A DNA stretch of 64,000 bases from Jacaranda mimosifolia. Lineage: Eukaryota; Streptophyta; Magnoliopsida; Lamiales; Bignoniaceae. The notes under the pieces are model-generated. The model did not search any database. It saw nothing but the letters and a program-made list of their open reading frames with translations, and was not told where the DNA came from. The DNA is taken from NCBI GenBank assembly GCA_018894105.1, contig CM032121.1, positions 34,390,230 to 34,454,229 of the forward strand. Direction: 5' to 3'. The translations under genes and the position numbers were made by a program. Shown one piece after another: positions 35,350 to 45,480 of this stretch (the stretch's first letter is position 1; each line of letters starts with the position of its first letter).

Positions 35350-36420
35350 ATTACTTCAATAAGGGAGATTTTATACAAAGTGTATTTCAATATAACACCA
35401 TATATACATCGTTTGTTCTATATTTGTACTTCATTTATACTGAAAATATACTACCAGAGCATTAACAAATGTTTGAGATATTACTTCAATAAGGGAGATT
35501 TATACTTTATTTAAGGACAAACGATAGTCTCAAGATATTGTATTTGACCCTCACTATAATTATTAGAGACTAATTATTTAATTGCATAAAGTGTACTTCA
35601 ACATAACATTATATATACTTCATTTGTTCTGTATTTGTACTTCATTTATACTGAAAATATGCTACCAGAGCATGAACAAATACATGAGATATTACTTCAA
35701 TAAGAGAGATTTATACTTGATTTCAGGACATATGTACTTCATTGCGGCAATTATGTACTTGAGTTTTGTTTCATGAGTTGCCTTTTATTTCTTGGTAATT
35801 AACAACCAAAACTCTAAAAATGTGTGTAATATTTAGTATGGTATGAATAAAATAATGTAAAGTATTAAAGTGATAACCACTAGTGTTCAACGAATCAAAG
35901 TTATCATTCGTAGTATCCAAAGTATACTTATGCATTAAAAGTTGTAAACACATGAGCATTTGACAATTATATCCATCTTATCACCAGTACAAATATGTAC
36001 TTCACCTAATTCGATAGTCTCAAAATATTGTACTTGACCCTCCCTACAATTATTAGAGCTAATTATTCAATTGCATAAAGTGTACTTCAACATAACACCA
36101 TATGTACTTCATTTGTTCTGTATTTGTACGTCATTTCCCGCATATTATACTGAACATCGCTACAATATTTCACTTTAATTGAAGAATACTTCAACATAAC
36201 GCCATATATACTTCGTTTGTTCTGTATTTATACTTCATTTCCCGCATATTATACTGAACCTCACTACAATATTTCACTTTAATTGAAGAATACTTCAACA
36301 TAACGCCATATATACTTCATTTGTTCTGTATTTGTACTTGATTTCCCACATATTGTACTAAACCTCGCTACGATATTTCACTTTAATTGAATGGTGCTTC
36401 AACATAACATCATATCCATG
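35350..36420. repeat. Third repeat family inside the MULE-like element
   Basis: Imperfect units combine ATATTACTTCAATAAGGGAG, ACTTCATTTGTTCTGTATTT and TCACTTTAATTGAAGAATAC, recurring about every 110-230 bp. Clearest neighbours are near 36095, 36205 and 36310. No coding frame. Confidence 0.7.
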
Positions 36421-36478
36421 TATATATAAAAAGGAGTCTTCTTCAATGCATCAAAATAATTTGACCCCATCTTGAATT

Positions 36479-38174
36479 TCACATGCTCCAATTTAGCCTG
36501 AAAATATTGGGGGAGCAACGAGAGCAGACCTCATTATGTCTTGCTTTTGCTGCAATCAAATAAAGAAAAATTAGTATATAAACAAATTATATACTACTAC
36601 TTTCAGATAATGTGTACTGAAAGATTGAATATTTTGTATTACAGCTGCTTGTAAAATGTACTTCAGATACACAAATTATATACTACCACTCAGATAATGT
36701 GTACTGAAAGGTTGAATATTTTGTACTACAGTTGCTTCTAAAATGTACTTCAGATATTCAGATTATGTACTACCACTTTCAGCTAATGTGTACTGAATCT
36801 TGAATGTTTTGTACTACAATTACTTTTAAAATATACTTCAAATATACAGATTATATACTACTACTTTCAGATAATGTGTACTGAAAACTTGAATATTTTG
36901 TACTACAGTTGCTTTTAAAATATACTTTAGATACACAGATTATATACTATACTTTCAGATAATGTGTACTAAAATGTTGAATATTTTGTACTACCGTTGC
37001 TTCTAAAATGTACTTCAAATACTCAAATTATGCACTACCATTTTCAGATGATATATACTGAAAGGTTGAATATTTTGTACTACAGATATTTCTGAAATGT
37101 ACTTTAGATACACAGATTATATACTACACTTTCAGATAATGTGTACTTAAAGCTTGAATGTTTTGTACTACAGTTATTTCTGAAATGTACTTTAGATACA
37201 CAGATTATATACTACACTTTCAGATAATATGTACTTAAAGCTTGAATGTTTTGTACTACAGTTATTTCTGAAATTTACTTTAGATACACAGATTATATAC
37301 TACACTTTCAGATAATATGTACTTAAAGCTTGAATGTTTTGTACTACAGTTGCTTCTAAAATATACTTCAGACAAACAGATTATATACTACCGCTTTTAG
37401 ATAATGTGCACTAAAAACTTAAATCTTTTGTACTACAATTGCTTCTAAAATGTACTTTAGATACACATATTATATACTATACTTTCAGATAATGTGTACT
37501 GAAATATTGAATATTTTTGTACTACAGTTACTTCTAAAATGTATTTTACACAAACAGATTATATACTACACTTTCAGATAATGTGTACTGAAAGGTTGAG
37601 TATTTTTGTACTACAGTTGCTTCTAAAATGTACTTCAAATACACAGATTATATACTACACTTTCAGATAATGTGTACTGAAAGGTTGAGTATTTTTGTAC
37701 TACAGTTGCTTCTAAAATGTACTTCAAATACACAAATTATATACTATACTTTCAGACAATATGTACTGAAAACTTCAATATTTTGTACTACAGTTGCTTG
37801 TAAAATGTACTTTACACAAACAGATTATGTACTACTATTTTCAGATAATTTCAATGTATAATTTCAGGTATAAGAAGTATAAATCCCAAGAAAGTGAAGT
37901 ATAACTTTCATGCCTTTCAAGTGCAAATAAGAGATTTTTAAATATTACAACAGAAATAATATATATAAAAAATGAGTTAAAGTTTTTAACAACTAAAAAA
38001 GAGTTCAAACAAAGAAAGATGAGAAAATCTATTTGCAAAACTTATAAAACTGAAAAATACACACATTTGAAAGAAAGCAAAGTCCACTAAATGAGTAGCA
38101 GAAAACATACCTTTCTGAACCATGTTCTTTTCCTTATGTTTTTCCCTCCTTGTTGGTGCTCCTGATTGTTCCAT
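36479..38174 (-). pseudogene. Possible captured two-exon transcript fragment
   Basis: On the minus strand an ATG at 38174 opens MEQSGAPTRREKHKEKNMVQ and reaches a GTATGT donor after 38111. A TTTGATTGCAG acceptor before 36549 opens a second exon that stays in frame and reads KARHNEVCSRCSPNIFRLNW before a stop at 36481-36479, 44 residues in all. The right satellite array is the intron. Unlike its surroundings this region is not AT-rich repeat. I do not recognise the protein. Splicing is inferred from signals only. Confidence 0.35.
36575..37860. repeat. Right 88-bp satellite array (about 14 copies), inverted
   Basis: Units of about 88 bp contain CAGATTATATACTACACTTT, CAGATAATGTGTACTGAAAG and GAATATTTTGTACTACAGTT. 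This is the reverse complement of the left array unit. TTTTGTAC landmarks recur near 36637, 36715, 36799, 36888, 36977, 37068, 37157, 37246, 37335, 37422, 37510, 37600, 37690 and 37779. Confidence 0.88.
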
Positions 38175-38589
38175 TTTCACAAGTTGCAGAGTAGTTGGGC
38201 TTTTTTTTTTCCCCCCTTCTTGCGTCGATTTCGTTTTTCCTTTCCTGGTCTCTCTTTCGTTCACAGCATTTTGTTGGCAGACGAGATGCTGTTTTTCGCG
38301 CCTTTTGTTCTTCAGAGGAGAAAACGGTTTCCAAACAAAAAAAAAATGTGCGTTTGAAGAAAAGTTGTCATTTGATGAAGTGGGAAGAAGAAAACCGCCA
38401 TTTGCTGGTTTTTTTTTTTTGTTATTTTGGCTGAGTATAAGGGTATTTAAGTCTTTTTCAAATATTTGGGGAGTGATTCCTAAAGTTTTGAAAAAAGTAG
38501 GGAGTTTAGTGTTTAGAAAATCAAGTGGGGAGTAAAGTGTAAAATGAAAGTAAGTAAAGGGATTTTATCCTAATTAACTGTTAGTTAAT

Positions 38590-39396
38590 TTGTTATGTTA
38601 TTGGTGGAATTTAATTTTAGAACCTCAATTTTAATATTTTATTATGCAATGAACTTGAACTCAACCATCAACTCCTCATTCTTGAACCCTTATTTCAATT
38701 TATATTTCATCTTCTGTTTCATATTTGAAAATAAATATTTAATATACTTAATTAATCAAGTTTTAAAGCTAGTTGACTATCGCGAAAAGAAAGTTAATTG
38801 CATCAAGAGCAAATATCCTGATGTAACTTGCCTTGTTCCCAAGAATTGCTTGTAAAATAAAAATTTTAAAAAGCAACTATAATAGAGAATCCAAATTGCT
38901 TTAGCTCAATTGGCAGCTTGATCCTCAGATTTGGTAATTTCTGTTAGTAGTGGCAAATGGGTGGGTTGGGTTGGATTGGGTTTAGTTTCGGTTTGTGTGG
39001 GTTGAGTTTAAAATGGATTGGATTCTATATGGGTTAAAATAAATATGTTGAAAGTGGGTTGAGCTAAAAATAGGTTAAGTTGTGGGTTGGGTTTGAACTG
39101 ATTCCAATAGAAAACAAAAAAAAAATTGATTTAATTTACTTATTTCAAATAATTAATTCAAAAGACTATAGTAATATTATTATGCCTTCTACACTCTATT
39201 TAATATATAATTTTACAACATAATGAGATAATTTACTAAATTAATTAAATTTTTTGAATAGATCCATTTTGAATCCATTTTAAACTCAAATTTGATACAA
39301 CTAATCTAAAACTCAACCAGCTCAAACTCATTTCTCAAATATTAAGCCCAACCCAACCCAAAATCATGTGGGTTGGACTGAGCATATTAGTTTTTG

Positions 39397-39430
<34 letters not shown>

Positions 39431-42400
39431 TCAGTGCAAGGGTGTGCCATTCCACAAAAGGTAAAATTGCCGTCTAAGTCGGGACATGAAAAAAGGTTTA
39501 ACTAGATTATCCTTTTCTTTAATGAAGAAATTAAAGTCAAATCAAAAGAAAAAGCACAAGATAAGGGTTGTGATTTAACTTAAGGCTCCATTTATTTTGT
39601 GGAAAGGAATAATGAATAATTAATCAAATATGAGATAAAATGAGTGATGAGATTAAATAATTAAATAAACATTATGTATATTTTATAGAATTAATGATAT
39701 ATTAGTAAATTTTAATTATTATATATGTATATTCTTGATAGACTGTTATATTTATTAGTAGTATTGGTACACTTTTGTAATTTTTTAAATAATTTTAATG
39801 TACTTATTTGAATTTTTAAGATAAACTAAAAGAGAAAGTTATGTGAGATAAAATAATTGAAGAAAAAAGAAGAAAATAATTGGAGAGGGAAAAAGAACTT
39901 AGTGAGAGAGAGGTGAACGAAAGCTACTTTTTTTTTTTTTTTTCAAAGTAAAATTAATTTTATCAACTCATCTAAAACATACTAAGAAGGCTATGGTGCT
40001 TTATAGTTTATATGTAGCACAGATAGGTAATATTCAATTGATGAATATGCCCTTTTTGTTCCAAGGACTTAAAATTATATTATTGTAATTGTATTATTTC
40101 TTTTATCATATAAAAATAAAAATTGTTAAATCTCAAGTAAATATCATTTGTGTACACACTTAAATAGTTTATTTGAGTTTTATTTTGTTATCCATGATAA
40201 TAGTTAATTTTATTTTTTATATTTAAATAATCTAAAATTTCATATCTACATAGCTTTTTTTATTGAAAATTATCCATCAATTTGATTTTTATATAATTGT
40301 TATAATTATAAAAAGCTTATTTTCATATTGAAATTTAATAAAACCAAATGATGTTGTATTGACAAGATATGTCTTTTGTGCAATTTATGTTAAGAGTTGC
40401 ATAGATAATTTGAACATTTTTTTTGTTATTACTAATTGTTAATTGGGGTTGGATGAGGTGGTGGGATGTCTTCACCCTAAAATGAAGGGTTTTCATACTA
40501 GGCTATACTTATAATGATGAGTTTCTATCATTCAAAGTATGCGTATTATTAGATTAGATAAAATAACATATCAAGCATGACAAACTCAAAGTAAACAAAG
40601 TCGAAAAGTCTATTTTACCCCACAACTGAAACTAATTCCGTTATATTTCAGGAGGCAAGAGTGATGCTTTCTTATGATGATCGAGTATGATTGCTTTGGA
40701 CTTGGACGCGACTCATCATTTGAACAGTCAATTAAATACACATGACATCATCCCGACAAACTACATAAACTTAACATGATAAGTTTAGCTCAATGTTCTA
40801 TTATAAACACTCCCAATCATGTAATATCAAAACTATGATATTCATTAAATTTTTGTACTTGTGTTCCAATCTTACGAAAAGCCTTTTCACCGAAAGTATA
40901 AAAAAGAGTACCAAAATCTGCCATATTGAACTCCACAAAATCCATATTTCTTTTAAAATATTATAGTGTTTTGGTTACTTACTTCGCTGAACTTCTGTAT
41001 TTCTAAATTCTGATATGGCGAAGAAATCTGATAACAGGAAATGGCAATATCAATTATTGAAATGAAGGCACAAAATGCGTGGTGTTTCTCAATAAAGCCT
41101 CCGTGCTTGGGTGCATATGCTTAATTGAGTATAATTAAGAATTGGCCCGATGGTCCAACTATTTATTTAGTTCTTCTTTCTCTCTTTAGTTACTTTATTA
41201 CAGTGTTTGGAGTTGGTTATTTGTTTAAGGAAAAATATTAATGTTATGTTTGGACTAGGAAAATATTTGTCTTGGTTTTTTTCTTTAAAAAAATTTTAAA
41301 TTCCGAACATAAGGTCCAAGTTCAAATAATATAAATTTGCATTTTATTTTTGGATTCATTTTTTTTTCCTTGTTAAAATTTATGATTCAAAGTTAGTATA
41401 AATTTTTAATAATGTGTGTGTGTGTGTATATATATAGTTGGAATACAGTAACCCGAACTAGTGTGACTTGCAGTAGCTCAATTCTCCCAAGGAACGATCA
41501 TTTTTTTTAGAGACAGCAACACTACTAATCCCTTGAATTAAAAGTACATTGAACTCCCTTCTCAATACTAGAACTAATAATGTTAGAATGCTATGGACAC
41601 TAAATGTCTTTGATGCAAATTGAATGATGACCGAGCCTAATAGGTCTTTCTATAGTTGTTAGAAAGTTGCTTTTGAATGAACATGAATATGAAAAGATCT
41701 CAATTAATCTAAAATGTCTTTTGGAAAATAGCTGATTAATTAGACTTATCTGCTAGTATATACTTGTATAAATAGTTAGAATTATTGACAAACATGTGCT
41801 ATCAAAAAAACATGTCATTTTTTTATACATTTTCATACAGTCATATCTCCTTTTTTTTTTTTTTTAATTTTCAATTGGGATTAATGATTTTTCACCTTTC
41901 CATTTTTCCATTTCAATAATTTGCTCATTTAAATCGCCTACCCATGACATTAATTTCTCAATCAATGAAAATTGATTTTGAATAAATAAATCCTTTATTG
42001 ATATGGATTCATAGTGTATATTATAATATTATAAGATACTTCCAATAGCAATAATTGAAATCTCTCAAATAATTGGTCAAGCTTTAATCCATGTAATTCT
42101 TAAATCAATTTCTATATGTATATATATGCATTCTCAATATTTGGAATAATTACACAAAGACATGAGGCGCCACTTATTATGGCCACAATCCTTGGTGCAT
42201 AATGTCACACGAATTGGGAAAAGAACATTCAATCAGAATGAGCTCATCATCAATAAGAAAATGTGGGTAATTTAAAGGAGAGATATCCTTAAAAAAATAA
42301 AAAATATGCAATGAATTATTGTAATTAAGCAAGAAGAAGTCAAATTATTCTTTTCCAAATTGTTACAAAATCTGCAACTACCATTCGAAAGGAGCATATC

Positions 42401-42568
42401 AAAGAGGCAAATTACATAGTAAAAGTGACTTTTTTTTTTTCCGTAATATTGGGAAGAGGATTGAAATTAATTGAATTTAACTGTAAAATCTCTCCCGTTT
42501 AGAGAAAAAGTTCTGCCACTTCGATCAAACCTTATTTGTAATTAATGACCCAAACTAATACGATAAAT
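38590..42568. other. Intergenic; end of segment copy 3 and flank of copy 4
   Basis: No gene seen. About 38945-39390 looks like a truncated hAT element (TAGTGGCAAATGGGTGGG at the left, inverted AACCCAACCC motifs at the right, no right terminus). An (AT)n run lies at about 39402-39430. From 39430 the KIN segment landmarks recur. Confidence 0.5.
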
Positions 42569-42937
42569 TCACTTGTTCATTCCCGTAGAATCCTTGACGG
42601 CATCAGCAGCTCCTTGTGCTTTAGCCATCATTTGCTGACCAGCCTGCAAAAATATTCACACACACAATGTTTTATCAATTCGTATATAATAGTTTATCTC
42701 AGAGAACAATTCTGAAATTAGTTCAAATTAATTTTTTTTTTTTTTTTTTTTTGTCGGAAATTTTCAGACCTCCTGGGCCGATTCCTTGGCAGATTGAGCA
42801 GTGTTGCTAATCTTGTCCATCATCTGGTTAGTCTTCTCCTGAAAAATAGAGCCAAAAAAAAAAAAAAAATCAATTTAATGGATAATGTATTTAACAATTA
42901 ATTATAAAATTAATTAATTACTTTATAATCTCACCTG
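42569..42937 (-). pseudogene. KIN/COR6.6-like gene D, exon 1 and promoter deleted
   Basis: Exon 3 (42643-42569, ends VKDSTGMNK) and exon 2 (42838-42770, EKTNQMMDKISNTAQ) are intact with normal splice sites. Of exon 1 only the last three bases (CAG, 42937-42935) remain. The sequence jumps from TCACCTGA straight into AAATGTAATTAAATG, which in gene A lies about 200 bp further upstream (about 9153). The deletion removes the start codon, 17 further codons, the 5' UTR and the TATA region. A TGA microhomology sits at the junction. It cannot encode the family protein from its own start. Confidence 0.9.
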
Positions 42938-43329
42938 AAATGTAATTAAATGTGGTCACAAATATATTTCACGCCTATAATTAAGGATCAAAAACTTTAG
43001 CCGATGGACGGGGCGAAATTTCGAAGAGTTAATTAATTTTATTAATATTTTTACACAACGTGATGGTGCATGATATGAATTACTCTATTTCAATCTTCAA
43101 TTCACGAGAACAGCCATTGCCAAAAAGTAAGAAGCTTTCACGTTACAAATTTACATGTGTATATATATTTAAATAAGTTCTAATAATTAAATGTTAATTT
43201 AGGTATTTAATTTAAGTTTTTTTTTATATTGGTTTTAATAGAAAAAAATATATTTTGTAATTTATTCATTATTTTTCCTTAGTTATTAGGGGAACTTGGT
43301 TTTATAATCTCAACTCATATATCGTACAG

Positions 43330-43715
43330 GGTGCAATCAAGTCAGGCCGAGTCGAGTTTACGGAAAACTCGAGCTCGAAAAATATATATTAGGTTCGAGT
43401 TCGGCCAAATAAAAACTCAAGTTCCGCTCAACTCGATTGAACTAAACTTAAATTGCCAAGTAAACTGAAAAGAACTGTAAGCTCAAGTTCGAGCTCAAGG
43501 ATAAGTTTAAATTCAAAATAAAATAATAATAATATATATTTATTAACAAAATAAAAATTGATATTCAATTATATACTGGCTTGTAAACTAGCTCATGAGT
43601 CTCGAACTTAGACACAGTTATACAAACAATCCAAAATCGACTCAAATTAACTCAAACTCGAAATAACTCGAACTTGACTCGTGAAATTCACAAGCCGGTT
43701 TGACTCATTTATCCC
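43330..43715. mobile_element. Probable decayed hAT-type MITE
   Basis: The left part AGGGTGCAATCAAGTCAGGC is mirrored by GTTTGACTCATTTATCCCCT at the right. Both halves are rich in CTCGAACTTGA/TTCGAGCTC motifs in opposite orientation. No clean 8-bp duplication is left. Confidence 0.55.
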
Positions 43716-44121
43716 CTTTGTATCGGAATTGACTTAAATTCGACCGTCAAACAATACTACTTTAATATTGTTTCAATGGTTTGATGATGAATAAAATATT
43801 TGAATATTATTAAAGAAATGCTTCTAGATGCAACGTGGCAATTCCACAGCATTTATGCATAAGCGCTGACGGAGCATTATTATCTCATTAGCTGACGTTC
43901 CTTTTAGGATAACTCCACGTTTCCACGGCCCTAAAGAGTAAACGATCTACATGGACATAAGGCCGTTAAATTAGCTACCTAAATGTCACGATCCTCAAAA
44001 TTAGGCCAAAAGCAACATTAACTTGCTAGTTAACAATATTTCAAAATTTGGTCATTCCTATGTTAAAAGCAACGTTAACTTGTGAGTTAAGAATATTTCA
44101 ACTGCACTCCTCCGAACATTG

Positions 44122-44622
44122 AGGGCCCGTTTGGTTTCATTTTCAATGAGCATTTTCATTTTTGAGTGAGAATGGGGAGAGAAAAATTAGTTAGAATGAT
44201 TGAATTTGAAAATGAGTTTTATTTGGATGTGTTGTAGAAAAATTATAGGTTTATATAGATGTGAAAATGAAATATATTTGAATGTTTGGTGTTTTTGTAT
44301 TAAAATTTATGTAATTTTTGAATTTTAATTAATAATGTGATGTGTGATTGTTTGAAAAAAATAATATTATTAATTGAATTTGATTTGAATTTGAATTTTT
44401 AATATTTTTGTGGTAAATGGTATATGAGAAGTATTGGAGAGATAAAAAATGATTAAGGTAATGATAAGGGTTGAAAAATTGATGAAAATGGAGAGAGAAT
44501 ATAATAAAAAAATATTTTAAAAATAAAAATATTTGAGAAATGGTGTAAATAGTGATAGTTTTCTGTTTTCATTTTCAAGTGAAAATAAAAATGGGTTGTG
44601 AGAATGAAACCAAATGGGCTCT
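44122..44622. mobile_element. MITE with GGGCCCGTTTGG-type ends
   Basis: The left GGGCCCGTTTGGTTTCATTT is mirrored by ATGAAACCAAATGGGCTC at the right, about 20 bp of inverted repeat, with a further inner pairing of TCATTTTCA. Flanks TGA and TAA may be a worn 3-bp duplication. It resembles the element at 48119-48490. Non-coding. Confidence 0.7.
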
Positions 44623-45268
44623 AACCATGGTTGGATAAAGTGATTTGTCAAATACTCAATTCACCAAAAATGCTAGATTCCCATTATCAGTCACTCCAAC
44701 AATGGTTCTGTAGTGATACTTCCAAAATATTGCATCTTTGGTAAGTGATTGTTTAGTGTCATTTGCATGTCTAAGTAACAAGATGTTCCATAACACTATA
44801 ATCATGTAAAAATTTTGTATCTTAAAAAAATTATACGTAGAATTGGTCTTATCATATTACAAAAAATAAGAAAATATTAGTGGTAATATAAAAATTATCA
44901 TTAAGTGACAAGAATTATTAATTTACTAGAATGATGATTCTTTCAAATTCAATAATGGCAAAATCCAATATTTATATTGTCATTATTGACTGTAGTAATA
45001 TATATGGTATTTAAATATATATATAGTATTTAAATGTCACATTTAATTATACGATAAACTAATATTTTAGCAACGATTATAATAAATTTCTCTCTATGTG
45101 TGTATGTATGTATGTATTACTAATTATTAATAACCATAATCTGAATATAATTCTTTTAACTATCAAATTTATGAAATTGATTATCTTAACAAAACAAAAT
45201 TCTTGTCAAGATTACTTTCCTAATAAATGTATGACTAGTGATATTGCGTGAAATTTCAAATTCCTTGT

Positions 45269-45274
45269 ATGAGT
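45269..45274 (-). promoter_or_regulatory. Putative proline-responsive element ACTCAT
   Basis: ATGAGT on the plus strand is ACTCAT on the minus strand, about 210 bp upstream of the proline dehydrogenase start. ACTCAT is the element through which S1-group bZIP factors activate Arabidopsis ProDH under hypo-osmolarity and proline. A single hexamer can arise by chance. Confidence 0.35.
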
Positions 45275-45399
45275 AACAATGTTAAATTGAGTTGACTTGC
45301 CAAAATCTCGAACATAAATCGAATAACCTAAACAGCACACATTCAATTCGGCAATAAAAATTGTCTAAATTCCAGGCTGTAATAATGCCTCTGCTCTCC

Positions 45400-45407
45400 T
45401 ATATATA
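45400..45407 (+). promoter_or_regulatory. TATA box of the proline dehydrogenase gene
   Basis: TATATATA in the context CTCCTATATATACACC lies 74-81 bp upstream of the start codon, a normal spacing for a short plant 5' UTR. Confidence 0.65.
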
Positions 45408-45480
45408 CACCACGCAGAGCCAATTCTTTCTCGGTTACTTCCCCCCGAAAGCACACCTCCACCGCTAGCGATCCTTAATC

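Larger units (their letters stand above)
32867..38580. mobile_element. Large non-autonomous MULE-like element with inverted satellite arms
   Basis: A perfect 9-bp duplication TTAGTTAAT (32858-32866, 38581-38589) brackets a 5.7-kb insertion in the promoter flank of gene C; the paralogous flank near 9245 shows the uninterrupted site. About 130 bp at each end are inverted relatives, with shared blocks CCCCACTTGA, AACTCCCTA, ATCACTCCC and AATACCCTTA. Further in, 88-bp satellite arrays lie in opposite orientation (33415-34005 and 36575-37860). The middle is filled with other TGTACTTCAT-rich repeats and a hAT element. A 9-bp duplication and long inverted ends fit Mutator-like elements. No transposase frame is present. 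The last 10 bases before the right duplication do not pair with the left end, so the exact terminus is slightly uncertain. Confidence 0.75.
6540..44100. repeat. Four-copy segmental tandem array carrying KIN-like genes
   Basis: Four direct, diverged copies of one segment can be followed by eye: about 6540-9600, about 24420-27930, about 27930-32866 plus 38590-39420, and about 39430-44100. Shared landmarks in order are a GTGCCAT-CCAC-AAAGG/GGGACATGA block, a GGCATATG-C-TATGG block, an ACACAAC-T-A-GCG-C block, and the three-exon gene on the minus strand with a conserved upstream ATATATAGCTT. Boundaries are approximate because each copy has diverged and later transposons separate them. Confidence 0.75.

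Noticed and set aside
33415..37860. Regular repeats considered as a CRISPR array
   Set aside because: Units abut without unique spacers, they are diverged and the genome is a plant; they are satellites in a transposon.
38122..38535. 137-codon plus-strand open frame near the right end of the MULE-like element
   Set aside because: Phe-rich translation of T-runs; the opposite strand shows the more plausible spliced frame.
38895..38925. tRNA-like stretch TAGCTCAATTGGCAGCTTGA
   Set aside because: Only a box-A-like half; no box B, no cloverleaf arms, no direct repeats, so neither a tRNA nor a defined SINE.
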